Shown: positions 17,176 through 26,779, counted from the stretch's first letter. The stretch: 44,288 nucleotides of DNA from Candidatus Gastranaerophilales bacterium (GCA_944324185.1 CALUVI010000012.1:1-44288); one strand, 5' to 3'. Notes: generated from the letters alone by a model not told the origin. Translations and numbers: made by a program.

Positions 17176-18902
17176 TTATGCGGCTTTGTCTATTTTTCCT
17201 GCAACAATTTCAATTTCCTGATAAAGCATCGGCTCCGGCAGGTTATGATTTTCATCATACCAGTAACCGTTTTGTCGCATTATTCTTTCACATTCTTTTT
17301 GAATCATTGCATCCCGTTTGGATTCCGGCAGATTTTCAAATTTCTCAGGCTTACCGGCATATATCATTTCTAAATATCTTTCCGCAATATTCCAGAAACT
17401 ATCACCGCGTTTTGTTGTATATTTCCCGTCCTTATCTATTTGAAGAGCCGGTTTTTCTTCATCAGAAGCCTCTGTTTCGGACTCATTAACAGGTGTTGTT
17501 ACCGTAGCAGAATCCTCAGCAGCTGCAGGAATTTGTGTATCTACAGTAACTGTTTCAACTGCTGGCGGAGCTGCAACTGCTGCAGGATCAAAAAGATTTG
17601 CAGCCGCACTCTCTTCATTACCGGAAGCTGCAGCGGCTTCTTCCTGCTCCTTTACAGGAACGGTTTCCGGAGCCGGTGTTGAAACGGTTGATTCTTCTTT
17701 ACTTTCTGTATCATTATCGGATTTTCCGAGCAAATAGCCTAAAGCTCCTGCTGCTACAGTAGTTATTGCCGCTACAACTGCAATTCTTTTATTCGACTTT
17801 GCAAGTTTTTTGGTTAAATCACCGATTTCGTCACTCTGTTTAAGAATTGTCTTTCCTAAATCGTCTATTTTGTTACTTTGTTGGGAAATCACCTTTCCTA
17901 AATCATCTATCTTATCACGCTGGGCAGTAACTGTTTTTGTCAAATCGTCCAGTTTACCGTTAATTGTTGTAATTGAAGGCTGCTTTTCTAATTCTCTGTA
18001 ATAATCATTCAAAGCCTCCAGTGTCGGATTCTTGCCGTTACCGCTCCATTTGTCGAGATTAGCAGGGTTGAACTCCGGTTTCCGGCTAAGAGTTTCCTGA
18101 ACCTGATGTTTTATTTCATTTCCCCTGATTATATTAGCAGCGCGTCTGTCTGCTTCTACAGTTCCTGAAACGGGCTGAGTATAAGTTTTTCCGTGTTCTT
18201 TAAGATATTTTGCCCAAGTCTTAGGCTCTCCTGATTGTGTCGGCTGCGCTGTACCGAGAGGTGTATTTTCCGGATGGCTGAAATTTCCCCAGAGCTTTTC
18301 ATACATATCTGCCTGCTGCTGACGATAAGCCTGCGGATCCGTAACTATTGTATAATTATGTTTCGGAACCTGAACTCTTTTCGCTTTAAACTTTTTAGCG
18401 ACATTTGTTACTTTTTCAGGAATTTTATCTTTCTTTCTATCTAAAAGTACTGCGTCCGCAATATCACTCATCTTACCTTTTGTCGCAGCATTGTATGCCT
18501 TTTTATCAACACGGTATATTTGCCCTTCACCGTCTATAAGATAATACTTAAAGCCTGTTTTTCTGGTTCCGACTCTCATTTTTTCTGCTACTTTTATTTT
18601 ATCACCCTGATTTCCGGAAACAGATTCTGTAACTTTTGTAACAGGTTGAGAAACCGCTTCCCCGCCGGTTAGTCCTTTTGATAAAGCATTCTGTTCAGCA
18701 GCAGACAAAGCTTTACGTTCTTCAGCCAGCGCGCGTGCAAATTCACGCCCTGCTTTTTTATTTGCTGCTTTTTTTCATCATATTGCAGCCCCTCTGCATA
18801 ACGCCCGAACTGTTCGGCTCTGCCCTCACCGGTTAAACCAAAATAGTTGTTCTGCTGCATTGCTCTTTCATAAGCAGCATACTTCAAATCAAATTCTCCC
18901 AT
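17176..18902 (-). CDS. Coiled-coil membrane protein with C-terminal LysM-like domain, read through a -1 frameshift
   Basis: Two overlapping frames join into one protein of about 575 residues if a -1 slip occurs. The first frame starts at 18902 with a GAAAGGAG Shine-Dalgarno and begins MGEFDLKYAAYERAMQQ; unshifted, it ends after 77 residues. The second frame continues coherently as AANKKAGREFARALAEERKA. Recognisable parts are repeated coiled-coil heptads (three copies of a DDLGK-type segment), one membrane helix (AVVAAITTVAAGALGYLLG), an Ala/Pro/Glu-rich linker and a C-terminal LysM-like unit (YTTKRGDSFWNIAERYL). LysM units bind glycan, so the tail is probably periplasmic. If no slip occurs, the long frame could only start at an internal codon such as TTG 18708, with no clear Shine-Dalgarno. 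Confidence 0.7.
18733..18774 (-). promoter_or_regulatory. Candidate programmed -1 frameshift signal
   Basis: Two A AAA AAG heptamers (18768-18774 and 18753-18759) are both in the proper zero frame (GAA AAA AAG and ATA AAA AAG). A 4-nt spacer and a GCGTG/CACGC stem with 6-nt loop (18733-18748) follow the second. A -1 slip at either site enters the long downstream frame. A natural indel or homopolymer error is the alternative. Confidence 0.55.
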
Positions 18903-19098
18903 CTAATTCTCCTTTCGCATCTATTTTTCCCCGTATATCTATATAAAGTTATCTCTCAAGTAAAAATTGCCGCCTAAAAAAAAATAACTTAATAAAAATT
19001 AACACTCACAATTTATATTAACTTTTTTTAAGTTGTTTATATCTCTGTTGAAGGTATATATTAAATTGTATTAGAGTTTAATCAGGTACTAATCCGGC

Positions 19099-19127
19099 TT
19101 GATTATTTATTAGAAATATATTAGAAT
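19099..19127 (+). promoter_or_regulatory. Sigma-70-type promoter
   Basis: TTGATT, 17 nt, TAGAAT, about 34 nt before the ATG at 19162. It would drive the TPR-lipoprotein/lgt/ompH/dehydrogenase operon. Confidence 0.5.
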
Positions 19128-19161
19128 ACCAAATAAAAATAGAGTAGAGGACATAGTTGAT

Positions 19162-19773
19162 ATGAAGAAAGCTTTAATGATTGTATCCGTACTGCTTGTG
19201 GCGGTTATTTCCACTGCTTGTATAAACAATATGGCAGTACAGGAGCTTAACAATAAAGCAGCAGAATTTATGCAAAAAGGGGATTACGAATCCGCAATGA
19301 ACAGATTGCAGGCAAGTCTGGATCTGGATTCTACAATGTATGAAACTTATTATAATCTGGGTGTTGCAGCAATAAATGCACAGAAATATGATAAAGCAAT
19401 CGAAGCCTTAAACGGCGGAATAAAGATTAAACCGGACTTTGCAGATTTCTATTATTCACTCGGACTTGCACAATCGGAAAAAGCTAATCAGATAATGGAT
19501 GAAGCAGAACAGAAACTGAATGAGGATGCTGCAACTGCCGAAAACGTTAACGAAAGAAATGTTGTAATGGAAGCAGAAAAGAGGGTTGAAGCTTCAGAAG
19601 CCAGAAGCGACGCTGCCGAACTTAAAAAAGCTTCTGCAGAAAACCTTCAAAAATATCTTGAGATGAAACCGGACGCTGCTGAGCGGGAAACAATTGAAGC
19701 TTTAATAAGCGAATCAAATTCTTTTATAAACGGTGACAGCGAGGAAACTGCACCTGCTGAAAGTAAGGAATAA
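19162..19773 (+). CDS. TPR lipoprotein
   Basis: A 203-residue predicted lipoprotein with signal peptide and lipobox VISTAC (Cys 20). Two or three TPR units follow (KGDYESAMNRLQASLDLD, AQKYDKAIEALNGGIKIKP and a third with FYYSLGLAQSEKA). An acidic helical region rich in Ala and Glu runs to the end. It probably serves as an envelope scaffold or assembly factor; the partner is unknown. An AGAGGA Shine-Dalgarno precedes the ATG. The stop touches the lgt start codon (TAAATG), so lgt is translationally coupled to this lipoprotein, which is itself a substrate of Lgt. Confidence 0.8.
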   Translation: MKKALMIVSVLLVAVISTACINNMAVQELNNKAAEFMQKGDYESAMNRLQASLDLDSTMYETYYNLGVAAINAQKYDKAIEALNGGIKIKPDFADFYYSLGLAQSEKANQIMDEAEQKLNEDAATAENVNERNVVMEAEKRVEASEARSDAAELKKASAENLQKYLEMKPDAAERETIEALISESNSFINGDSEETAPAESKE

Positions 19774-20553
19774 ATGTTTACATCACCTTCACAAATTTTA
19801 TGTACCGTTTTCGGGCTTAACATATATTATTACGGTGTAATAATGGCGCTCGCAATAGCAATAGGCGTACTTGTCTCGGACTGGGCTGGCACAAAGTTTT
19901 TCGCTCTAAAAAAGGAAACTATTATTGATTTAGCTCCGTATTTGATAATTTTCGGAATTATCGGCGCAAGGTTATATTACTGCATTTTAAGTTATGATTT
20001 TTACCTGAGATTTCCTACAGAAATAATAGCTATAAGACACGGCGGGATTTCTATCCACGGGGCGATTTTAGGCGGGCTTATCGGTCTCTGGATTTTTGCA
20101 AAAAGGCATAAAATCAATCCGGTTAAACTTTGTGATGTTTCCGCAATCGGACTTTCGCTTGCTCAGGCAATAGGAAGATGGGGAAATTTCTTTAATTCGG
20201 AAGCCTTCGGTGCTCCTACAAATCTTCCGTGGAAACTCTACATTGCACCCCAGTACAGACCGATTCCTTATCAGGAATATCAATACTTCCATCCTGCATT
20301 TTTGTATGAAAGTATTCTTGATGTTGTTATATTTATAATTCTTTTAGCACTGGTAAAAACAGGCAAATTAAAAAAAGACGGAAATCTGGCTTTAATTTAT
20401 TTAATTTTATATTCGATTGTACGCATTATTGTTGAAATGTTCCGACTTGACAGCGTAAAATACATTTTTGGTATGCCGGTTGCAATATTCGTATCTATAG
20501 GTATAATTATCATATCAGTTGCACTTTTAATTATAAATTACAGGAGAGGTTAG
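19774..20553 (+). CDS. lgt: Prolipoprotein diacylglyceryl transferase
   Basis: Transfers diacylglycerol from phosphatidylglycerol to the lipobox Cys of prolipoproteins, in the inner membrane. The 259-residue protein has multiple membrane helices, RHGGISIHGAILGG with the catalytic-type His (about 95), and the Lgt signature GRWGNFFNSEAFG (134-146). The end carries further membrane helices. It follows the TPR lipoprotein with no spacer and precedes ompH by 1 bp. Many lipoproteins in this window depend on it. Confidence 0.96.
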   Translation: MFTSPSQILCTVFGLNIYYYGVIMALAIAIGVLVSDWAGTKFFALKKETIIDLAPYLIIFGIIGARLYYCILSYDFYLRFPTEIIAIRHGGISIHGAILGGLIGLWIFAKRHKINPVKLCDVSAIGLSLAQAIGRWGNFFNSEAFGAPTNLPWKLYIAPQYRPIPYQEYQYFHPAFLYESILDVVIFIILLALVKTGKLKKDGNLALIYLILYSIVRIIVEMFRLDSVKYIFGMPVAIFVSIGIIIISVALLIINYRRG

Positions 20554-20554
20554 C

Positions 20555-21016
20555 ATGAAAAAAGTTTTAACAGTTTTAGCATTGTCTGTATTAATGATAA
20601 CATCCGCTGCATTTGCGGCAGAGCCGGCACAGGCACCGAAACAGCAAAGAATCGCAGTTGTTGATATTCAAAAAGTTGTAGCAGCATCATCACAGGTAAA
20701 AGCTTTAAAATCTTCTCAGGAAGCAAAGAATAAAGAAATTGCAGCTTTTATAAAGAAGGCTCAGGAGGATGTTAACAAACAAACTGATGCCAAGAAAAAA
20801 CAATCACTTGCCGAATCTTACGAAAAGCAGCTTAAACAAAAAAGAGAAGCTAACCTCAAAGATTATACCGCTAAGTTAAAAGCTGCCGATGCTGATATTA
20901 CAAAACAAATCGGCGCAAAGGCAACAGAGCTTGGTTATACAATGGTATTACCTAAATCAGCAGTTGTCTGGGGCGGAGAAGACATTACAGCAACGGTTTT
21001 AAAATCTATTAAGTAA
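20555..21016 (+). CDS. OmpH/Skp-like periplasmic chaperone
   Basis: A 153-residue exported protein with a signal peptide (cleavage after AFA near residue 21). An IAVVDIQKVVAASSQVKAL strand/helix start follows, then a long charged coiled coil (about 55-120) and a closing LGYTMVLPKSAVVW strand. This is the Skp/OmpH architecture: trimeric chaperones that hold unfolded outer-membrane proteins. An AGGAGAGG Shine-Dalgarno lies at the end of lgt. Its presence argues for a two-membrane envelope. Confidence 0.88.
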   Translation: MKKVLTVLALSVLMITSAAFAAEPAQAPKQQRIAVVDIQKVVAASSQVKALKSSQEAKNKEIAAFIKKAQEDVNKQTDAKKKQSLAESYEKQLKQKREANLKDYTAKLKAADADITKQIGAKATELGYTMVLPKSAVVWGGEDITATVLKSIK

Positions 21017-21021
21017 TTAAA

Positions 21022-22062
21022 ATGAAAGCAGTATTATTTTACGGACCTCAGGATATAAGATATGAAGAAACCAGAATTAAGCCTCTCGCTAAAGGAGAGA
21101 TTCTGGTTAAAATTCAGGCTGCACTGACTTGCGGAACTGATGTTAAAACCTACAGGCGCGGTCATCCCGTATTAATCAAAAATATCCCGTCAGGTTTCGG
21201 ACATGAATTTGCCGGAATTGTCGAAAAAGTTGCAGATGATGTTCGCAACGTAAAAGTCGGAGACCGTGTAGTTTGCGCAAATTCCGCTCCTTGCGGTGAA
21301 TGCTTTTATTGCAGAAAAGGTGAATACAATCTTTGCGAAAACCTGGATTTACTTAACGGCGCTTATGCAGAGTATATTGTTGTTCCGGAAAGAATCGTAA
21401 GAAAAAATACTCTGATTCTTCCGCCGAGCCTTCCGTTTGAAAAAGCTGCTTTTTCAGAGCCGCTTGCTAATGTGGTTCACGGGGTTGAAAGAACCGGAAT
21501 TAATCCCGGTGACAGCGTCGGAATAATAGGAATTGGTCCTATCGGCTTAATGTTTGCCCGCCTTTGCAAGCTAAAAGGAGCAAGAGTTATTGTCGCAGGA
21601 AGAAACCCTATTAAATTAAAGCTTGCAGAAGAGTTTGCCCACGCTGATGAAATTGTGGATTTAAAAAAGTATTCGACTCCGGAGCGAATTTTCAAAGATT
21701 TTTCCGCTGAGAAAAAAGGGTTGGATGTCGCAATAGAATGTGTCGGCATGCCGGAAATTTGGGAACTTGTATTCTCAACAGTACGTCCCGGGGGAACTGT
21801 TCACTTCTTCGGCGGCTGCAAATCCGGTTCAAAAGTATGTTTTGATACAACTAAAATGCACTATGGAGATATGAGACTGATGAGCGTTTTCCACCATACG
21901 CCTAAATATTTTCGTCAGGCTCTTGATTTGATTTCAACAGGTGATATTGAAGTCGAAAAATTAATAACGGAAGAGCTTCCGCTTGATAAAGTAGAATACG
22001 CTATGCAGAGACATATTGAAGGAAGCGCTATTAAATTCTTAATCAGACCTTTTAATTCTTAA
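21022..22062 (+). CDS. Zinc-dependent medium-chain alcohol/polyol dehydrogenase
   Basis: A 346-residue MDR-family NAD(P)-dependent dehydrogenase. The catalytic zinc site has Cys37 (TCGTD) and His61-Glu62 (GHEFAG). The structural zinc loop has Cys91, 94, 97 and 105 (CGECFYC plus LC). The Rossmann motif is GIIGIGPIGL. The overall pattern resembles the sorbitol/threonine dehydrogenase-like group; the substrate cannot be told. It starts 5 bp after ompH without its own good Shine-Dalgarno, so it is probably operonic. Its last 24 bp overlap the convergent CNNM-type gene. Confidence 0.88.
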   Translation: MKAVLFYGPQDIRYEETRIKPLAKGEILVKIQAALTCGTDVKTYRRGHPVLIKNIPSGFGHEFAGIVEKVADDVRNVKVGDRVVCANSAPCGECFYCRKGEYNLCENLDLLNGAYAEYIVVPERIVRKNTLILPPSLPFEKAAFSEPLANVVHGVERTGINPGDSVGIIGIGPIGLMFARLCKLKGARVIVAGRNPIKLKLAEEFAHADEIVDLKKYSTPERIFKDFSAEKKGLDVAIECVGMPEIWELVFSTVRPGGTVHFFGGCKSGSKVCFDTTKMHYGDMRLMSVFHHTPKYFRQALDLISTGDIEVEKLITEELPLDKVEYAMQRHIEGSAIKFLIRPFNS

Positions 22063-23334
22063 TTTAACTATTCTTGTAGAGTCTGTTTCGGTTACGCAGT
22101 AGGTGAAATATTCATCACTTACCTCATCATTTTCTTCTGCTATTTTACCCAGTTTCTTGGTAAAATAGCCGCTGATAGTCGTAACATCTTCATCACTTAT
22201 TGCTACGTTAAAGAAGTCGCAAAACTCGTCAACTCTCATTTTTCCGCAGACTTCAAAACTTTCGTCCGGCAGTTTTTTAACATCAACCTCTTCTTCATCG
22301 TCAAACTCGTCCTGCACTTCACCTAAGATTTCTTCCATAACATCTTCGTGTGTAATAAGTCCGCTTGTTCCTCCAAACTCATCAATTACAACTGCAATCT
22401 GGGATTTGTGTTTCTTAAACTCAATCGCAACTTTGTCTATAGGCATTGTCTCCGGAACAAAAGGAATGCTTCTTAAAAGCGCCGAAAGGTTAAAATCCGC
22501 ATTTTTAACCAGAAGAGGGTAAATATCCTTTATGTGGACAAAGCCTACAATATGGTCTAAATCGGTTTCATAAACCGGATATCTTGTGTACTGGTTTTCT
22601 ATAATAATTTCTTTCAACTCTTCAAGTGAAATATCAAGCGGTAAACAAACCATATCAGTTCTCGGTATCATAACCTGAGAAGCTGTAAGATCCGAAAATT
22701 TAAATACATTCTGTAATATTTCAGCCTCTTTTTCATTCAAAACTCCGCCCTTGCAGCTTGCATCAATAAGCATATTGAGTTCTTCCGTTGTATGAACGGT
22801 ATGATGAGCATTTGCTGGTTCAATTCTGCAAATTTTAAGCAGAATATTTCCAAGTCCGTTCAGGAGAAAAATCATCGGCGCAAAAAGTTTTGTTACAACA
22901 AACATCGGTTTTGCAACCCATAGAGTTGTTTTTTCCGGAAACTGAAGCGCAATAGATTTTGGCATTAATTCTCCTATTACAACATGGAGAACTGTAATCA
23001 AAGCAAACGCTAAAGAGACTGATATTGTATGTGTTGCAACAGAATCCCATTTCCCCGGAAGAAATGAAAATACCGGATGAATAACCGCTGCAATAGTGGA
23101 TTCTCCGACCCAGCCTATTCCTAAACTCGCAATAGTTATACCGAGCTGGACAGCAGCTATGTATCTGTCGATATTCTTTACCGCATCCAAAGCAAGCCTT
23201 GCATCAAAACTTCCTTCGTTCGCAAGCTGTTGTATTCTGGTTTTTCTCACACCCACAAGGGCAAATTCAGCCGCAACAAAAAAACCGTTAAAAAATAATA
23301 ATGCAGCTATTATCAATAAATTCATTATAAGCAT
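22039..23334 (-). CDS. CNNM/CorC (HlyC)-type membrane protein with CBS pair
   Basis: A 431-residue protein of the hemolysin C/CorC/CNNM family, linked to Mg2+ or other cation transport and homeostasis. The N-terminal DUF21 membrane domain holds FFVAAEFALVGVRKTRIQQL and further helices to about 165. A CBS pair follows (SQVMIPRTDMVCLPLD and IPFVPETMPIDKVAIEFKK), then a C-terminal CorC_HlyC domain with acidic linker. Two starts are possible, ATG 23334 or ATG 23325. Convergent overlap with the dehydrogenase gene may cause transcriptional interference. Confidence 0.92.
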   Translation of the reverse strand: MLIMNLLIIAALLFFNGFFVAAEFALVGVRKTRIQQLANEGSFDARLALDAVKNIDRYIAAVQLGITIASLGIGWVGESTIAAVIHPVFSFLPGKWDSVATHTISVSLAFALITVLHVVIGELMPKSIALQFPEKTTLWVAKPMFVVTKLFAPMIFLLNGLGNILLKICRIEPANAHHTVHTTEELNMLIDASCKGGVLNEKEAEILQNVFKFSDLTASQVMIPRTDMVCLPLDISLEELKEIIIENQYTRYPVYETDLDHIVGFVHIKDIYPLLVKNADFNLSALLRSIPFVPETMPIDKVAIEFKKHKSQIAVVIDEFGGTSGLITHEDVMEEILGEVQDEFDDEEEVDVKKLPDESFEVCGKMRVDEFCDFFNVAISDEDVTTISGYFTKKLGKIAEENDEVSDEYFTYCVTETDSTRIVKLRIKRSD

Positions 23335-23514
23335 TTTCCCATCATAATATAAATTTGGTTAAAAAGCAAAGACCTTTTGCATTAAACCTGATTTATACGC
23401 TTTTACCAATTAGGAACGTAACTGGCAAAACTGCTTAAATAAACATTTTACAAAACGTTACATCTGGTGTATATTTAAATATAAGAAGTTAGTATTAAGA
23501 TAAGAGGAAGATGT

Positions 23515-24387
23515 ATGAGCAATATTGTTATTTATTCAACAAAACCTGTACCGGAACTTCAGGCTGTTCTGTCTGAAATTGACGAGGCGGAAGTAAGGGG
23601 TGTTTCAATTGACCAGATGAAAGACTATGCGGTAATTAATCCGTCTTTAATGATTGTTGAAAATATAGATGCGGCAAAAGACGCGCTTATGACAAACAAA
23701 TTCCCTTGTCCGATTTTATTCTTCGGACCTACAAGAAGAGATGTAACCGTAAGAGCGGAAGGATATGATTTTATTAAAAATCCGAATGAAAAAGATGAAT
23801 TAATAGTTAGAGTTAATGCTCTTCTAAAGATTAAAGAATTGAAAAATAAAGTTGAAAGAGTTTCTACAACGGACGATTTAACCGGACTTCATAACAGAAA
23901 ATATCTTCAGGAACGTCTGGAAGAAGAAATTTCACGTTCAAAACGTTACGGAACAAAACTTTCCTGCATATTATTTGATATCGATTTCTTCAAGGTTGTA
24001 AACGATATGTACGGGTATGAGTGGGGCGACATTCTTTTGAGAAATATTGCAAATAAACTCAGTGCAATGATAAGAAAAGAAGATATCTTAACAAGATACG
24101 GGGATGAAGAATTTCTGCTTGTACTTCCTAATACGTCAGAAGAAAACGCATTTCTGTTCGGTGAAAGATTCAGAAGAGAAGTCGAGAAGATGGAATTTAT
24201 CCCTGCCGGTGAAGAAGAAGCTCATAAGGTTACTATCTCCGGCGGAATCTCAACTTATCCTTGCATGCCGGATGTTGAAGAAGATGCAAATACCGTTATC
24301 AGATACGCTGAACACGCACTATATAACGCTAAACACAGAGGCAAAAACAAGATTATACAATTCTCCCAGATGAACCTTGAAATGTAG
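23515..24387 (+). CDS. GGDEF-domain protein with receiver-like N-terminus and altered signature
   Basis: A 290-residue protein. Residues 1-105 look like a response-regulator receiver fold but lack the usual acidic pocket. Residues 115-285 form a GGDEF domain (DDLTGLHNRKYL, FDIDFFKVVND, SGGIS, AEHALYNAKHRGKN). The signature is GDEEF (196-200), not GG(D/E)EF, with the inhibitory I-site RKED (187-190) intact at the right distance. NDMYGY replaces the common NDxYGH. It may be a weak or inactive diguanylate cyclase acting as a c-di-GMP sensor; this is inference. An AGAGGAAG Shine-Dalgarno precedes the ATG. Confidence 0.85.
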   Translation: MSNIVIYSTKPVPELQAVLSEIDEAEVRGVSIDQMKDYAVINPSLMIVENIDAAKDALMTNKFPCPILFFGPTRRDVTVRAEGYDFIKNPNEKDELIVRVNALLKIKELKNKVERVSTTDDLTGLHNRKYLQERLEEEISRSKRYGTKLSCILFDIDFFKVVNDMYGYEWGDILLRNIANKLSAMIRKEDILTRYGDEEFLLVLPNTSEENAFLFGERFRREVEKMEFIPAGEEEAHKVTISGGISTYPCMPDVEEDANTVIRYAEHALYNAKHRGKNKIIQFSQMNLEM

Positions 24388-25393
24388 TACAGTGATCAAG
24401 TGACCGAGAGGGGTAAATGTGTCTTACGGGTGACTGAGTGATTAAGTGACTGAGTGACTGAGAATATAAAAATATAAATCAGGTTTTACCTGACAATAAC
24501 TTTTCTATCCCGGTGGGAACGCTGACGCTTTTCCCACCCTACACCGACTACTTACCAATGTGCTGTCATTCAGAGGGCGTCAGCCCGAAGAATCTCTAAA
24601 ATTTTTTGTTAGGTAAAACCTGACCTACTTGTGGAGCAAGCTCCACACTACTGCCATATAACGATTTCTAACAGCGGCGGAGCCTTCCCGAGCGTTTTTA
24701 GCGAGGGGCAATGTGCGGGCTTTGCCCGCAACAGCTATTCAATCCTATGCTCTTAAGAGCATTCAAAACAACAATATTTCTTCTTTTTTGCTTCGTTTTT
24801 TCTTCTTTGTTTTTCAAAGAAGAAAAAATGAAGATATATAAAATAGAATAGTAGATTGGGCATACTTGCCCAACATTAACTTTTTACGAATTGCTTCTCG
24901 GATTATTCATAAAGAACTGTAGGTTGGGTGAAACCCAACAAAAACTATTCAATTGTCAAATATGTTCAAGATTGCTTCGGGCTGAATGGCTGTTCCCTCG
25001 CAATGACGCCAGACTTGTAGTTTCACTTACCAACCATTCATTTACCCCCGCAATGACGCCAAGCTTGTAGTCTCACCTGACAACCAAAATACATTTACCC
25101 CTGCCGTCATTCAGAGGGGTAAATACCCTTGGTTTTGAGTCAGGACCTCCCAGAGTGCGGTCATTCAGAGGGCGCGAGCCCGATGAATCTCTATAACTTT
25201 TGTAAAAATTTTCTATTCACTATTCACTCCTCACTATTCACCAGTTAAAGAGATTCTTCACCCCTAAATTGCTGTCGGGTTCAGAATGACGGCAAGTTAG
25301 GTGTAGGGTGGGAAAAGCGTGAGCGTTCCCACCGGAATGAAAAGTTTTTGTCGGGCTTTAGCCCGACTTATATTCCAATTAAGCATTAAAAAC
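24388..25393. repeat. 1-kb gene-free repeat mosaic
   Basis: No credible gene. The stretch holds a small GTGACTGAG-type tandem (24423-24460) and many perfect short hairpins: GGTGGGAA (24512-24538), ATTCAGAGGGC (24568-24593), GTGGAGC (24631-24646), TGCGGGC (24714-24730), TTGGGC (24856-24873), GTTGGGT (24923-24939) and GTCGGGC (25350-25367). An inverted copy of the 11.8-kb array lies at about 24950-25115. A composite inverted-repeat element runs from about 25162 to 25292. Confidence 0.88.
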
Positions 25394-26779
25394 TCAGGCG
25401 CTTTGTCTCATATTCTGGAATTCATCCAGTCCGATTTTCCAACTGTCTTCATACTTAAAATCTCTTGAGGCAATAGAATCCGGAAGTCCGGCATGGTGAA
25501 TTTTGGGAAGCAGATACTCTTCTGTCATTTCTATCGGCGCTGCAATATCATCGTCGGAATCCTGACAGATAAATACGCCTTTGCCGTTTTTGTCTAATTT
25601 GTACCCGACAATAGTTATTTCATGTCCTGCAAGCCTGTTGTCGTTCTCAGGGTCAGCCCAGGTGTATCCGATAATTATATTGTGTCCCATTTTTAATGTA
25701 TCAAGGAGTTCTTTCTTGATTGTTGCAAAATCTTTTTCATAACCTTTCAGTCTGCCGTTTTCATCAACAATTTGATAAATTACAGAGGTTGTGTTTTTGT
25801 CTTCTACAACGGATTCTACATAAGTTTTTTCAAAATCAATTAAACCGCCGTCCTCCTGAGTCCACGCATTAGGCGCCCTTTTATCGGTTATAGAATCATA
25901 AGTTTGCTGCGAGCCTAACTGCATAAATGTTGACTGCATAAGAACATCTATAATGGAACGTTCGCCCGGGTCTCTGTGATGATTTTGAATTCGTGCTCTT
26001 ATAATTGCGTTTTTATCAGGTTTTAATAATACTGTTGCAGTATCAAAATTATTTATCTGATGAGGTGTTTTAAATTTTGTCAAAAGCCAGATAGCTTCCG
26101 AGGACTTGTCGGAAAGATTATCCATTTTTATTGTCTTAACAACTTCGTTTTTAGGCGAAGTTAAACCTTCAACCATTCTGAAAAACTCTGCAGTATGTTT
26201 TGTTGCTAAATCAAACTCTATACTTGCGGCAGGACAGGTTCCGGTATGCATGTTATCAAGTTCCCATTTTGCTTCCGCAATTTTTTTAGGATCCTCCGAA
26301 AGATTTGTCATTAAACCTATAACCTGCCTTTTATATTGTGACGGAATATCTTCGCAAGTCTGGGTTATGACATAAGGGTTTGCAAGAATATCAAGACATT
26401 CTTCCAGAATCGTTATTTTATCCAGCCCCGGGTCTCTGTCTTCTTTCAGGATTTTATACAAATTATCAAGGACAGTGCTTTTGTCGTTAGAATTGTTCTT
26501 TAAAAGCAGTCCGCTTTTAAGCGCGTATTCAAGTTTCTTCCTGTAGTCAAGATGAAGTTCGTTAGAGAGTTCTTCATACTTTTTCTTCTCGTCTTTAGTT
26601 ACAAGAGAAGTTCTGACAGTAACCGCGGAGGTGTAAGCTTCTGCTTTGAATACCGGTTTTTGAGCAGCGGGAGAAGTTACCGGAGGCACGGCATTTTTAG
26701 CAGGCGCTGCCGCTGCCGGCTGAATGCCTGCCGTATAAATATTATTAATATTTTGAAAATCCACACTAGCCATATACAT
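25394..26779 (-). CDS. Orphan protein with possible papain-like cysteine protease core
   Basis: A 461-residue protein not assigned to a family. The N-terminus is Ala/Pro-rich and has no signal peptide. A candidate catalytic triad is visible: Cys182 in HTGTCPAAS, His386 in LAGHEITIVGY and an Asp in FICQDSDDD (about 407). The order and the His-in-strand context match C39/papain-like hydrolases, but the Cys-His spacing is long. Either of the first two Met codons (26779 or 26773) could be the start; a GGAAG lies upstream. It is divergent from a HELGH metalloprotease gene 121 bp away. Confidence 0.55.
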   Translation of the reverse strand: MYMASVDFQNINNIYTAGIQPAAAAPAKNAVPPVTSPAAQKPVFKAEAYTSAVTVRTSLVTKDEKKKYEELSNELHLDYRKKLEYALKSGLLLKNNSNDKSTVLDNLYKILKEDRDPGLDKITILEECLDILANPYVITQTCEDIPSQYKRQVIGLMTNLSEDPKKIAEAKWELDNMHTGTCPAASIEFDLATKHTAEFFRMVEGLTSPKNEVVKTIKMDNLSDKSSEAIWLLTKFKTPHQINNFDTATVLLKPDKNAIIRARIQNHHRDPGERSIIDVLMQSTFMQLGSQQTYDSITDKRAPNAWTQEDGGLIDFEKTYVESVVEDKNTTSVIYQIVDENGRLKGYEKDFATIKKELLDTLKMGHNIIIGYTWADPENDNRLAGHEITIVGYKLDKNGKGVFICQDSDDDIAAPIEMTEEYLLPKIHHAGLPDSIASRDFKYEDSWKIGLDEFQNMRQSA

